Below, piece by piece: positions 44,041 to 53,530 of a stretch of 64,000 nt of DNA. The translations under genes and the position numbers were made by a program. The notes under the pieces are model-generated. The model was not told where the DNA came from, did not search any database, and saw only the letters and a program-made list of their open reading frames with translations. Origin of the DNA: Terrisporobacter sp. (lineage in GTDB: Bacteria > Bacillota_A > Clostridia > Peptostreptococcales > Peptostreptococcaceae); assembly GCA_029851945.1 (NCBI GenBank), contig JARKUZ010000092.1:4640-68639 (forward strand), read 5' to 3'. Numbering within the stretch: the first letter of the stretch is position 1; every line of letters starts with the position of its first letter.

Positions 44041-44238
44041 GTCATTGTAAAGTTTAGTGATATCATTAACTTAGATAAATTTAAAGATGAAGATAGAAAT
44101 AAGCTGATAAATAAAATTACAGAGCTTAGATTGAATGATGATAAAAAAGTAATATATAATAAATCTTATATCGATTATATTAATATTATTTATTCTTATA
44201 TTTATAAAAATGAAAAAATTAATTATATACAACTTTAA
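44041..44238 (+). pseudogene. 5'-truncated coding remnant
   Basis: An open frame without start codon encodes VKFSDIINLDKFKDEDRNKL, then INKITELRLNDDKKVIYNKS and a Tyr/Ile-rich end, stop at 44238. The composition is coding-like but no family is recognised. 43847-44040 shows only AT-rich sequence. Confidence 0.3.
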
Positions 44239-44254
44239 TTAGGAGGATTAAGAG

Positions 44255-44770
44255 ATGATAGATTTATTAAAAAATAGAAGAAGTATAAGAAAATTTACAG
44301 ATGAACCTGTTTCAAAAGAAGATGTGGAAAAGTTACTAAAAGCAGGACTTTTAGCACCTTCATCTATGGGCAAAAAGCCTGTGGAACTTATAGTTGTACA
44401 GGATAGAGATACTATTTCTAAGCTAGAAACATGTAAAAAATATGGAACACTACCACTAAAAAGTGCCCCTCTTGCTATTGTAGTTATAGCAGACAGTGAG
44501 TTAAGTGATGTTTGGGTGGAAGATGCTTCTATAGTTTCTACTTTAATTCAATTGGAAGTGGAGAAATTAGGTCTTGGATCTACATGGATTCAAATGAGAA
44601 GAAGAGAATCTGTGGAGAAGGATTCTGAAGTTGCTGTTAGAGAAGTGCTTGGTATTCCTGATAAATATGGTGTTTTAAGTGTGATTGGTATTGGTCATAA
44701 GAATGAGGAGAAGAAAGCTTATGATGATAGTGATTTAGACTTTGGTAAGGTTCACTATGAAGGGTTTTAG
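44255..44770 (+). CDS. Nitroreductase-family flavoprotein
   Basis: 171 residues. The FMN-binding start LLKNRRSIRKFTDEPVSKED and APSSMGKKPVELIVVQD are typical, followed by ASIVSTLIQLEVEKLGLGST and VLGIPDKYGVLSVIGIGH. Reduces nitro or quinone compounds using NAD(P)H; substrate unknown. AGGAGG precedes the ATG. The GNAT gene starts 12 bases later, so the two probably form an operon. Confidence 0.88.
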   Translation: MIDLLKNRRSIRKFTDEPVSKEDVEKLLKAGLLAPSSMGKKPVELIVVQDRDTISKLETCKKYGTLPLKSAPLAIVVIADSELSDVWVEDASIVSTLIQLEVEKLGLGSTWIQMRRRESVEKDSEVAVREVLGIPDKYGVLSVIGIGHKNEEKKAYDDSDLDFGKVHYEGF

Positions 44771-44781
44771 GAGAATAAATA

Positions 44782-45327
44782 GTGAATATAACAACGGAAA
44801 GATTAATATTAAGAAAAATAAATCAAAATGATTTTGAAGAAATGAAAGCTATTTTGCAAGATGATAAACTAATGCTTTTGGGATGGGGAAAAACTTTCTC
44901 CGATGAAGAAGTTCAAGTTTGGATAGATAAAATTACAACACAGTATAAAGAATATGGATATAGCTACTACTTAGCTGTAGAAAAATCAACTAAAGCAGTA
45001 ATTGGCCTAATGGGAATATTACCAATAACTATAAAGGAAGTTGATTATATAGAAGTTGCATACATATTAAAACAAGAATTCTGGGCAAGAGGATATGCAA
45101 CAGAAGGAATTAAAGCATGTGAGGATTATATATTTAATGTTATTAATGCTGACAAATACATAGCTCAAATAATTCCTGAAAATACTAGTTCAATTAAAGT
45201 TGCTGAAAGGCTGGGAATGACAGTATTAGATGAGTACATAAGAGAACATAATGGAAAAAATGTATTTCATTTAATATATGGTTTGACTAAAGATAAGTAT
45301 ATTCAGATGAAGAGATATATTGATTGA
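44782..45327 (+). CDS. GNAT-family acetyltransferase (RimJ/RimL type)
   Basis: 181 residues, GTG start behind AGGAG. The RimJ-like pattern is clear: TERLILRKINQNDFEEMKAI, then QEFWARGYATEGIKA (acetyl-CoA motif A), QIIPENTSSIKVAERLGM and EYIREHNGKNVFHLIYGL. Members acetylate ribosomal-protein N-termini or antibiotics. Coupled to the nitroreductase gene. Confidence 0.87.
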   Translation: MNITTERLILRKINQNDFEEMKAILQDDKLMLLGWGKTFSDEEVQVWIDKITTQYKEYGYSYYLAVEKSTKAVIGLMGILPITIKEVDYIEVAYILKQEFWARGYATEGIKACEDYIFNVINADKYIAQIIPENTSSIKVAERLGMTVLDEYIREHNGKNVFHLIYGLTKDKYIQMKRYID

Positions 45328-45328
45328 A

Positions 45329-45424
45329 ATGATGCTTCATAGAAATAAAATATCTCATATGTGTGATGAATCTACGGATGTAAGAATTGTTCAGATTGTA
45401 AAAGAAAAATATATCAAATTATAA
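45329..45424 (+). CDS. Possible 31-codon ORF, likely remnant
   Basis: ATG 45329 overlaps nothing and encodes MLHRNKISHMCDESTDVRIV and a short basic tail. There is no ribosome site. It may be the 3' remnant of a lost gene. No family recognised. Confidence 0.2.
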   Translation: MMLHRNKISHMCDESTDVRIVQIVKEKYIKL

Positions 45425-45478
45425 ATAAATTCTTATTGTGGTATAATCATAGTAAAGTTAGATAAATGATGTGATTAT

Positions 45479-45856
45479 ATGAAGGGATTACTAGATCCAA
45501 AGATGGATTTTGTGTTTAAAAATATATTTGGAAGTGAAAAAAATCCAAAAATACTAATATCCTTTTTAAATGCAACTCTTAAACCAAAAGATTTAATAAC
45601 ATCAGTTGAAATAAAAAATACTGATATAGATAAAGATTACATAGAAGATAAATTTTCAAGACTAGATATAAAGGCTATTACTAGTAATAATGAAGTAATT
45701 AATGTTGAAATACAGCTTAAAATTCCCTTCGGTCATATCGTCAACGATATTCCTTCACTTTCGTTTCAGGAAAATCCGTTACTCAAAGACGAATATAACA
45801 TGATAAAAAGAAATCTATATTACTGGTCAAAACTTTATTCAGAACAATTTGCATAA
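45479..45856 (+). pseudogene. Truncated Rpn-family nuclease/transposase-like gene with an in-frame 69-bp insert
   Basis: The first 80 residues are a normal Rpn (PD-(D/E)XK, Transposase_31) start: LLDPKMDFVFKNIFGSEKNP, then RLDIKAITSNNEVINVEIQL. After Lys81 a 23-codon segment (45722-45790) of higher GC content interrupts, then the family sequence resumes (EYNMIKRNLYYWSKLYSEQ). A stop follows at 45854, although the family is about 280-300 residues. A G-rich ribosome site is lacking. The C-terminal half is lost. Confidence 0.75.
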
Positions 45857-45977
45857 ATATACTTAATTTTAAATATTTAAAAACAAGAAAATTCCACAGT
45901 GGATATAGATTGAAAGAAATATAAGAAGGTTAATTAGGGTGTATTAATATAAATTTTGGAAGATATCATTAAGAAGT

Positions 45978-46013
45978 AAAAGAGTATCAATATATACAGG
46001 ATGCTCTTTTTTA
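45978..46013 (+). terminator. Terminator-like hairpin
   Basis: AAAAGAGTAT pairs with ATGCTCTTTT (one mismatch), followed by TTA. It is the only feature in 45857-46092. Confidence 0.6.
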
Positions 46014-46092
46014 GTATTAAATTATATAATTTATTTAAAATATATGAATAACTCAATAAAATGGTTGTATTTTTTACGAAGTTTAATATTAG

Positions 46093-46329
46093 TTAAATAA
46101 TAGATATTTAGGATTAAGACTACCTTGGACGATAAGAGATGAAGAAACTTGGAAAGTTGCACATAGATTGGTAGGGTATTCATCTTTTCCTATTGCAATA
46201 GTAATGTTTATTATGTCATTTTTCATTGATGGTAATACAGTGGGTATTGTTGGAGTTTTAACTTGGGTTATTATACCTGGTATATACTCTTATATATTTT
46301 ATTATAAGAAACTAAAAGGCTTGAATTAA
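46093..46329 (+). pseudogene. 5'-truncated SdpI-family gene
   Basis: The frame starts after a stop at 46090 and has no start codon. It encodes NNRYLGLRLPWTIRDEETWK, then VAHRLVGYSSF and two hydrophobic helices ending YYKKLKGLN. LGLRLPWT...ETW..AHR is the SdpI family core, so the first helices are missing. It is a different SdpI branch from the gene at 1406. Confidence 0.75.
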
Positions 46330-46454
46330 TAAATCTATACTCTAAATAAATTTAAAACTATCAATTTTAATGTAAATAAATAACACTTTGTTAATTGTTT
46401 TTCTATGATAAAATAAATTATCACAATTAGAATATAAACGATAGGAGAGACAAC

Positions 46455-46757
46455 ATGAGATCAAGATTTGAAGGCGGACTTCTAGGACTTATAGGAGTCA
46501 ATATATTAGCATGGGCAGTAACATTCTTTACATTTGGAATAGCTGCACCTTGGGCTATGTGCATAAAATACAGATGGGAAGCTAAACACACAGTAATTGG
46601 AGGAAGAAGACTTAAATTTATAGGTAGTGGAGGAAGTTTATTTTTACACTATATTAAATGGTTAATACTGACTTTTATTACCTTAGGAATATATGGATTC
46701 TGGCTTTATATAAAAATGTTACAGTGGAAAACAGAGAATACTGTTTTTGCTGATTAA
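46455..46757 (+). CDS. DUF898 family membrane protein
   Basis: 100 residues. FEGGLLGLIGVNILAWAV, then FGIAAPWAMCIKYRWEAKHT followed by VIGGRRLKFIGSG and a final TLGIYGFWLYIKMLQW match the DUF898 (YjgN-like) repeat unit with three to four helices. AGGAGAG precedes the ATG. Role unknown. Monocistronic. Confidence 0.83.
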   Translation: MRSRFEGGLLGLIGVNILAWAVTFFTFGIAAPWAMCIKYRWEAKHTVIGGRRLKFIGSGGSLFLHYIKWLILTFITLGIYGFWLYIKMLQWKTENTVFAD

Positions 46758-46789
46758 TATTTACAAATTACATATTTATAAATAGATAA

Positions 46790-46912
46790 TTAGATTTTAA
46801 TATAGATAGATTATTTACTAAAATAGTTGAAGAAAAAAGACGCAGAATTTGTCATGAATTAAATGTATTGCAGCTAAAACTTTTAAAAGAAATAGGTTAT
46901 GATGATTTATGA
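46790..46912 (+). pseudogene. Coding remnant without start
   Basis: The frame after a stop at 46787 reads DFNIDRLFTKIVEEKRRRIC, then HELNVLQLKLLKEIGYDDL. It has coding character but no start or ribosome site and no known family. A weak hairpin (GACCCTTC with GAAGGGTA) lies at 46916-46970; nothing else is seen up to 47118. Confidence 0.3.
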
Positions 46913-47118
46913 TATGACCCTTCCAATAAAACAAGTTTTTATTATTTTACTTGTATATAGAAGGGTACATATCATTTTTTATTGTAAATGGTATAGAATT
47001 TTAGATATACCATTTAAAGGTTGATATTACCAAAAAATTGCCGACATAAATCGACATATAAAATTATTTTTTTATGATATATTTTGTATAGCGATAAATT
47101 GTAATCTTAGGAGGAATT

Positions 47119-47466
47119 ATGATAAAAAAATATGTAAGATTAATCCCAGTCTTAATAGTTGGGATAGCAGGAGTAATATTTACACCAGTTTCAGCATCTG
47201 ATTTAGATGACTATAAGAAGAAACAAATTGAATATAATGAAAAGAAAAAAAATCACGAAGACTTTGTTCAAATGAGTGAAGAGTATAAAGAGGATTATAG
47301 CGATTTGGCTATGAGATATGAGCAAGCTCAAAATGAATACAAATTATACAAGGAAAAATATAACAGTAATATTGATTTAAATAAGGAACTGAATGAGCTT
47401 TTAGAGAAAAGAGATAGATATTTAAACCTTATAGAAGAATATTCATCTCAGTTAGATAATTTATAG
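47119..47466 (+). CDS. Secreted coiled-coil protein, 115 aa
   Basis: A signal peptide (MIKKYVRLIPVLIVGIAGVI) with a cleavage site near TPVSA-SD is followed by about 85 residues of Lys/Glu-rich coiled coil with heptad spacing. TTAGGAGGAATT precedes the ATG. The next gene starts 12 bases later and also encodes a coiled-coil protein, so they form a pair, probably in the envelope. Family not recognised. Confidence 0.7.
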   Translation: MIKKYVRLIPVLIVGIAGVIFTPVSASDLDDYKKKQIEYNEKKKNHEDFVQMSEEYKEDYSDLAMRYEQAQNEYKLYKEKYNSNIDLNKELNELLEKRDRYLNLIEEYSSQLDNL

Positions 47467-47477
47467 GGAGAAGATAG

Positions 47478-48110
47478 TTGAGAATTTTAGAAAAAATTAA
47501 TAATAAAACAATTTTAGCTGGTATAGCAGTTGTAGTAATTGGACTTTTTGTATTAAGTCAAAACAACTCTATTATTACAAGAAAAAAGCTAAAAGAATAT
47601 GAAAGTTTAGATAAAAAAATCCAAGAATTAGACGAAGAAAGTTCAAAATACTATAGAGATAACAAGGATCAAATATCTGACTATTTGGATTTAAGAGTGA
47701 AATATGAAGATGTGGAGAAGTCTTTTTATGAATATAAAGAAAAATATCCAGATGATCTGGCAGAGGATATAGAGAAAGCAAAAGAGGAAGTTAACGAGTA
47801 TTATGCAAAGGCAATAAAACTGGAACATGAATTGAAAGAAGCTAAGGCTAAAAAACAAGAGAGTCAAATAGCAAGTTCTAATTCTTCTACTGGATCATAC
47901 TCAAATGGAGGAAGTAGTAGTCAAAGTAGCTCTAGCCATGGACAAGGTCACAACAATAGTAGTTCCAATAAACATATAGGAAAAAGTGTTTATGTTTCTA
48001 ATGGAAACAGTTATTATCATGCTATATCAAACTGCAAGTACTTGGAAGGTGCGAGAACCTATGTTATTACGTTGACATCAAGTATGAGAAAATATGAAGG
48101 ACTTTCATAA
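47478..48110 (+). CDS. Membrane-anchored coiled-coil protein, C-terminus probably replaced
   Basis: 210 residues, TTG start set by GGGAGAAG. One helix (about residues 12-30), then a coiled coil to about residue 130, a Ser/Gly-rich linker, and a small end domain (SVYVSNGNSYYHAISNCKYL). That domain resembles the VYVT-G-YH--C-YL zinc-binding-like motif that usually ends in PC-x-C. Here the last part is instead TYVITLTSSMRKYEGLS and the frame ends inside the next gene's start, so the natural tail seems lost. Confidence 0.65.
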   Translation: MRILEKINNKTILAGIAVVVIGLFVLSQNNSIITRKKLKEYESLDKKIQELDEESSKYYRDNKDQISDYLDLRVKYEDVEKSFYEYKEKYPDDLAEDIEKAKEEVNEYYAKAIKLEHELKEAKAKKQESQIASSNSSTGSYSNGGSSSQSSSSHGQGHNNSSSNKHIGKSVYVSNGNSYYHAISNCKYLEGARTYVITLTSSMRKYEGLS

Positions 48111-48534
48111 TATCGTGGTTAAGAAGTTTGACTGGGAGAACTACATTTACAAGTGTGTGTTGGGTGCTCAGTATGTGAAGGACAATACGGATTGTGATGA
48201 TGATAGAGATAGATATTATGATTTGATTGTTGAGAATCTTGATGTTTATAATTATATGATTAAGTACGAGGTTTTTAGAAATGACAAGTTTATAATTAAC
48301 GTGCTTGATATTATTGATGATAGAGGATTGGCTAAGGTGCTGAAGGCTAAGATTAAGGATAGACCTGATCTTGGTAAGGATGAGAGATATGGTAGAAGGG
48401 TGCTGTTTGAGTTTAATAAGGCGTATCCTATTGTTATGAGTCCTATGCTGGAGAAGGATGAGTTGGAGGAGTTGTTTATGGAGTATTTGGGACATTATTA
48501 TGATTTGAGTGGGTTGGAGTGTGAGGTTGTTTAA
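48094..48534 (+). CDS. Hypothetical protein with atypical codon usage
   Basis: 146 residues, overlapping the previous gene by 17 bases and with no clear ribosome site. The product is highly charged, with VKKFDWENYIYKCVLGAQYV near the start and MLEKDELEELFMEYLGHYYD near the end. Family not recognised. Codons favour G endings (AAG, GAG, GTG, TTG), unlike the A endings of all neighbours, pointing to a different origin. It lies directly upstream of the BREX cluster. It may be a 5'-truncated piece of a larger gene. Confidence 0.5.
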   Translation: MKDFHNIVVKKFDWENYIYKCVLGAQYVKDNTDCDDDRDRYYDLIVENLDVYNYMIKYEVFRNDKFIINVLDIIDDRGLAKVLKAKIKDRPDLGKDERYGRRVLFEFNKAYPIVMSPMLEKDELEELFMEYLGHYYDLSGLECEVV

Positions 48535-48706
48535 AAATAGGTTTGAAAATTGATATATCTGAAAATGGTATGTCCTTTTTTATGTAGGAAACTATAATAG
48601 TAGATTTACTAGCTTATGATAATATGCCTAAGGGACTGATATAATTAAATAAAAAATGTTATAATAATTTATAATAATTAGAAAAGTACAGAGGTGTAAT
48701 ATATAA

Positions 48707-49306
48707 ATGAGCGAACAAAAATATGCAACATATACAGGAGACCAGTTTCTATTTTTTGAATTAAAAGAATTACTGAAGTTAAAAAAAGAAAAATTAGATG
48801 ATAAATCAATAAGAGAAAAAGTGAAATCAGAGAATTTGTTTCAGTATACATCATCATCTAGTATAGCAAGAGTATTGCCTCCAGTAATAAAGAGAGCTAA
48901 TATTCTAGATGAGACTTTAATAGATATGGTATTAGAAGAGGATGCACAAACAGGAAAAATAATAAATCTATATGCAATGATGAAAAGTAATAGATTATTC
49001 TTTGAATTTATGGACGAAGTAGTTAGAGAAAAATATAAGTATGGTCAACTATATATAGAAAAAAAAGATATAAATGAATTTTTTGATAGAAAGATAGAAC
49101 AAAGTGAAGAGGTTGCCAGTTGGTCACATAGTAGTATACAAAAGATGAAGCAAGTTACTATAAAATCTTTATATGAATGTGGAATGGTACAAAACATAAG
49201 AAGTGGCGATATGAATAGAATAAGTATACAACATAGCTTAAAGAGACATTTAGTGGATATAGGTGATGAAAAATATCTAATAGCTATGGGTGTAAGTGAT
49301 ATATAG
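48707..49306 (+). CDS. brxA: BREX protein BrxA (DUF1819)
   Basis: 199 residues, the usual length. DUF1819 is recognised by FFELKELLKLKKEKLDDKSI, then FQYTSSSSIARVLPPVIKRA and IQKMKQVTIKSLYECGM. BrxA is a small DNA-binding component, the first gene in type I BREX clusters. GAGGTG precedes the ATG. brxB follows after 15 bases. The 170 bases upstream are AT-rich, with a TATAAT-like -10 near 48660 but no clear -35. Confidence 0.9.
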   Translation: MSEQKYATYTGDQFLFFELKELLKLKKEKLDDKSIREKVKSENLFQYTSSSSIARVLPPVIKRANILDETLIDMVLEEDAQTGKIINLYAMMKSNRLFFEFMDEVVREKYKYGQLYIEKKDINEFFDRKIEQSEEVASWSHSSIQKMKQVTIKSLYECGMVQNIRSGDMNRISIQHSLKRHLVDIGDEKYLIAMGVSDI

Positions 49307-49321
49307 AGGTGATTAATTAAA

Positions 49322-49879
49322 TTGATACAAGATAGATTAAGTAAAATAAAAGATAAAATAATAAAAATAGATTTCTTAGAAGGAAAAGGAATTGCAAATG
49401 AGATAAATATTCATATATTTGACTACGAACCACAGCATGAACTTCAAGTAAGGGCAGGAATACAAAAGATTAAAAAAAGTTTTAACTTAGAAGTTACTGA
49501 TAGAAAAATAGTAGAAATAGATTTATATGATTTATTAATAGATATAATGACGGAAGAAGAAATACTTGAGAGTGCTATAGATATGGAAGTAGAAGATGGT
49601 AAACTAGAGGTACTAGATGCTATAACTACATTCATAACGCCAGAAAGATATGTTAAAGAAATTAAATCAAAAATAAAATCTACGGATGTTTTATTTATAA
49701 CAGGGGTGGGAAAAGTTTATCCATTTGTAAGATCTCATAATATATTGAATAACATACACGGATTAGATAATCCAATAATAATATTTTACCCAGGTAGATA
49801 TAGTGGACAGGATTTAGTATTGTTTAATAAAGTAAAGGATGAAAATTACTACAGAGGTTTTCCATTCATAACAGAGTAG
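49322..49879 (+). CDS. brxB: BREX protein BrxB (DUF1788)
   Basis: 185 residues, TTG start behind GAGGTGATT. DUF1788 features: VLFITGVGKVYPFVRSHNIL, then PIIIFYPGRYSGQDLVLFNK. BrxB is an essential BREX component of unclear activity that associates with the other Brx proteins. Second gene of the conserved order; brxC follows after 30 bases. Confidence 0.92.
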   Translation: MIQDRLSKIKDKIIKIDFLEGKGIANEINIHIFDYEPQHELQVRAGIQKIKKSFNLEVTDRKIVEIDLYDLLIDIMTEEEILESAIDMEVEDGKLEVLDAITTFITPERYVKEIKSKIKSTDVLFITGVGKVYPFVRSHNILNNIHGLDNPIIIFYPGRYSGQDLVLFNKVKDENYYRGFPFITE

Positions 49880-49909
49880 AAAAGTTTTAATAGGTGGGAG
49901 GATAGAAAT

Positions 49910-52900
49910 ATGGAATTAAAACAAATGTTTAAAAGAGATATAACAAGAGACATAAAGGGCGTAATTGTTATAGGTGAGGATCAAAAAATAAAAGAAGAGT
50001 TAGATGAATATGTAGTAACTAAAGAAATAGCTAAGCATTTAGGTAAATTTTATCAAAACTATACAAAAGGAATAGATGGTAAAACAGAAAGAATGGCAGT
50101 ATGGATATCTGGTTTCTTTGGATCAGGTAAATCTCACTTCCTAAAAATGCTTTCTTATATCCTAAGTGATGTAGAAGTAGATGGAAAAAAACCAGTAGAA
50201 TATTTTGAAAATAAAATAGAAGATAAAATGCTTTATGCAGATATGGAAAGATGTTCAAGAATAAACACTGAAACAATACTATTTAATATAGATTCTAAAA
50301 ATCCAGATAAAGATAAAACTAATGCAATATTATATACCTTTTTAAAAGTATTTAATGAGCATAGAGGATTTTCTGGAGAAAAACCAGGACTTGCAGAATT
50401 TGAAAAAAGTTTATGTGAGGAAGGTATTTATGAAGATTTTAAGAGTGCTTTCCAAAGAATAACAGGTAGAGATTGGTTAGAAAGAAGAAATGCTTATAAG
50501 TTTGATGCAAAGAAAATAGCACAAGCATTAATTGAAATATCTGATAATATTACAGAAGAGTCAGCACTAGGATTAATTAATAATATAAATGATTATCAAG
50601 TAAGTATAGAAGACTTTGCGACAGAAGTGAAAAAATATATAGATACAAAAGATGATAATTTCCATTTAGTATTTTTAGTTGATGAGGTTGGTCAGTTTAT
50701 AGGTGATAATAGTGATCTAATGATAAATCTACAAACAATTACAGAAGACCTTAGAAAAAAATGTGAGGGTAGAGTTTGGGTAGTAGTTACAGCTCAGGAA
50801 AGTATAGATGATATTTTAAAAGTAAAGGGAGATGACTTCTCTAAAATACAAGGTAGATTTGATACTAAATTAAGCTTATCATCTGTATCAGTAGATGAGG
50901 TAATAAAGAAACGTATTTTAGATAAAACACCACAAGCAGTAATAGACTTAAAAGAACTATATTCAAAAGAAGAATACACATTAAAGAACTTAATTAAATT
51001 TGAAGATGGCAGATCAGATTTATTAGGATATTCAAATGAAACTGAATTTGTGGAAGTTTATCCTTTTATACCATATCAATTTAATTTACTGCAAAGTGTA
51101 TTTGAACAAGTAAGAAAACATGGTAACTCCGGGAAGCATTTATCTAAAGGTGAAAGATCTATGCTAGAAGCTTTCCAAAAATCAGCAGAAGAGTATTTAG
51201 ACAAAAGTGGAGATATATTAATACCGTTTGATGCATTTTATGGAACTATAAGTCAATTTTTAAATCCTACAATAACAAGAGTTATAACGAGGGCAGAAAA
51301 TAATCCAGCATTAAAAGATGATGAGATGAATCTAAGAGTATTAAAAACTTTATTTATGCTGAAATATATAGGCGAAATACCAGAAAACATAGATAATATA
51401 ACTACTCTTTTAATAACTGATATACATGAAAAAAGAAGTGAATTAGAACCTAAAGTAAGAGAATCTTTAAGAAAATTAGAAAAAGAAACTCTTATACAAA
51501 AAGATACACAAAATGAAAAAGAGAGATATATATTCTTAACAGATGACGAACAAGATGTAAGTAGAGAAATAAAATATGTAAGATTAGATGATGGTAGTGT
51601 GAGAAATGAAATAGCAGGATATATATTCGATCAAATATATGATATTAAAAAGTATAGATATAAAGATATATATGATTTTGATGTAAATAGAAAGGTAGAT
51701 GGTGAACCTTTTAAAAGACAAATTGGAAATATAGGTATCCACATTTTATCTCATAATAGCAGTAATTATAATGTTAGTCAGCAAGAATTAATAATGAAGT
51801 CAAGAGATAATAGTGAGGTAATTGTAAGGCTAGGTAATAATGATAAATATGTTGAATTACTTAAAGAAGCTTTAAAAATTGAATCATATATAAAGAAAAA
51901 AGATGAGGCACATTTACCTACCAATATAAAAAATATAATAAATAACAAAAAAGATGAAATAAGAGGTAAAAAAAATAGAGCGAAAGATCTTATAGAATTA
52001 GCTATAAAAGATGCAGAATTTATAGTTAATGGAAATGTAGAAGAGATAAAAGGTTCAACAGTAAGAGAAAAGCTAAATAGTGCATTGGAAAAATCTACAA
52101 AAATAGTATATAAGAGAATAGATGAAATAAAGAAAAATTTATATTCAGAAGGTGATATAGAAGATATACTAAATCCTAATGCTGAAATAACATTTGGAGA
52201 CATTAACTTTGAAGAAGTGAATACATCAGCAATTAGAGATGTGATGGAGTATATAAAGCTAATGAGTAAAGAAATATCATTAAAAGATATATTAGATAGA
52301 TATACTCAACCTACCTATGGATGGAAAATACTTGATATACAAGGTATCGTAGCAGTATTGTTTAAAAATCAAGAAATAAAAATAAGACATAATGGAAAAT
52401 ATTTAAATATAGCTGATTATAAGAAAATTACAAAGACTTTAGCAACGTCATCAGAAAAAGAAAACTTGATGATATCAGTAAGAGATAAAGTGGATGCAAA
52501 GCTTATAAAAAATACAAAAGATGCAGCTTATGAAATCTTTGAGAATATAAAGCTACCTGATGATGAGGATTTATTAGCATCAGAAATAAAGAAATCTATA
52601 GAAAATGAATTACAAGAAATAAAAATATATCTTATTAAGTATGATGATAAAAAATATCCAGGCAAAAGTATATTTGAAAAAGGTATAGATCTATTTGAAC
52701 AATTTAAATATGATACGGATAATATAGTTTTATTTAAAAAGTTAGTTAAACTAGAAGAGGATATATTAGACTGGAAGGATGTCGAAAGAACAGCAAAAGC
52801 ATTCTTTGCTAATCAAAAAGACTTATTTGATTTAGGATTAAGAACATTAAATAAATATAATAACAATAAAGATGAGATACAAAATATTCAGTTAGAAGAA

Positions 52901-53461
52901 AATATATCTAAGTTAAAAGATATAATAGAAGATCCTGTACCATACAAGAAAATAAGAAATATACAAGATTTAGTTAATGCTATAGAATCTAGTTTAAATG
53001 AGGTTATACAAGAAAAAAGAAAAGAAGCTATAGATGAAATAAACGAAATTAAGAATAATTTATTAGAAAAAGCAAAAGAAGATGGGGTAACATCTAGAAC
53101 TAAACAAATTATTGAAGAATTTTATCAAAGATATATAGATGATATATCAAATTTTACAGAAATTCATAGAATAAATAGTGCTAGATTTACTTGCAATGAT
53201 AAAAAAGTTACCCATGAAGTTAATATAGAAAGAGATATAGCTAACTTTAAAAAACAAGAATCTGAAACAGGTAAATCAAAAGGTGTTGAAGTAAAGGAAA
53301 CACCAGAACCTGCAAAGAAAATAGAAAGAGTTAAAATTAGTAAAATAGTAACTAGAAGACTGTTATTAAGTGATAATGATGTAGATGAATATATAAAAAC
53401 ACTAGAAAAAGAGTTGAAAAAAATCATAAAAGAAGATAAAGAAATACAAATAATAGATTAA
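49910..53461 (+). CDS. brxC: BREX P-loop ATPase BrxC
   Basis: 1183 residues, full length. Walker A GFFGSGKS is at residues 68-75; VFLVDEVGQFIGDN is a likely Walker B region, followed by WVVVTAQE. Long charged helical segments fill the C-terminal half. BrxC/PglY is the large ATPase of BREX, thought to power or sense the phage-blocking complex. GGGAGGATAG precedes the ATG. A hairpin follows before pglX. Confidence 0.93.
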   Translation: MELKQMFKRDITRDIKGVIVIGEDQKIKEELDEYVVTKEIAKHLGKFYQNYTKGIDGKTERMAVWISGFFGSGKSHFLKMLSYILSDVEVDGKKPVEYFENKIEDKMLYADMERCSRINTETILFNIDSKNPDKDKTNAILYTFLKVFNEHRGFSGEKPGLAEFEKSLCEEGIYEDFKSAFQRITGRDWLERRNAYKFDAKKIAQALIEISDNITEESALGLINNINDYQVSIEDFATEVKKYIDTKDDNFHLVFLVDEVGQFIGDNSDLMINLQTITEDLRKKCEGRVWVVVTAQESIDDILKVKGDDFSKIQGRFDTKLSLSSVSVDEVIKKRILDKTPQAVIDLKELYSKEEYTLKNLIKFEDGRSDLLGYSNETEFVEVYPFIPYQFNLLQSVFEQVRKHGNSGKHLSKGERSMLEAFQKSAEEYLDKSGDILIPFDAFYGTISQFLNPTITRVITRAENNPALKDDEMNLRVLKTLFMLKYIGEIPENIDNITTLLITDIHEKRSELEPKVRESLRKLEKETLIQKDTQNEKERYIFLTDDEQDVSREIKYVRLDDGSVRNEIAGYIFDQIYDIKKYRYKDIYDFDVNRKVDGEPFKRQIGNIGIHILSHNSSNYNVSQQELIMKSRDNSEVIVRLGNNDKYVELLKEALKIESYIKKKDEAHLPTNIKNIINNKKDEIRGKKNRAKDLIELAIKDAEFIVNGNVEEIKGSTVREKLNSALEKSTKIVYKRIDEIKKNLYSEGDIEDILNPNAEITFGDINFEEVNTSAIRDVMEYIKLMSKEISLKDILDRYTQPTYGWKILDIQGIVAVLFKNQEIKIRHNGKYLNIADYKKITKTLATSSEKENLMISVRDKVDAKLIKNTKDAAYEIFENIKLPDDEDLLASEIKKSIENELQEIKIYLIKYDDKKYPGKSIFEKGIDLFEQFKYDTDNIVLFKKLVKLEEDILDWKDVERTAKAFFANQKDLFDLGLRTLNKYNNNKDEIQNIQLEENISKLKDIIEDPVPYKKIRNIQDLVNAIESSLNEVIQEKRKEAIDEINEIKNNLLEKAKEDGVTSRTKQIIEEFYQRYIDDISNFTEIHRINSARFTCNDKKVTHEVNIERDIANFKKQESETGKSKGVEVKETPEPAKKIERVKISKIVTRRLLLSDNDVDEYIKTLEKELKKIIKEDKEIQIID

Positions 53462-53469
53462 TAATAAGG

Positions 53470-53502
53470 ATATTCCCATTGAATAATAATCAATGGGAAT
53501 AT
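53470..53502 (+). terminator. Hairpin between brxC and pglX
   Basis: ATATTCCCATTGA is perfectly complementary to TCAATGGGAATAT. The T-run is weak (GTCTATTTTATA), so it may only partly terminate or may protect the mRNA end, setting different levels of the two halves of the operon. Confidence 0.6.
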
Positions 53503-53530
53503 GTCTATTTTATACATAGGGAGGAATGAC

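Noticed and set aside
48067..48495. Long minus-strand ORF of 142 codons opposite the 48094 gene
   Set aside because: A repetitive Ile/Leu/His translation caused by the G-ending codons on the other strand; no ribosome site.
51778..52203. Minus-strand ORF of 141 codons inside brxC
   Set aside because: Shadow of a verified BrxC coding region, with Ser/Phe-rich translation typical of antisense frames.
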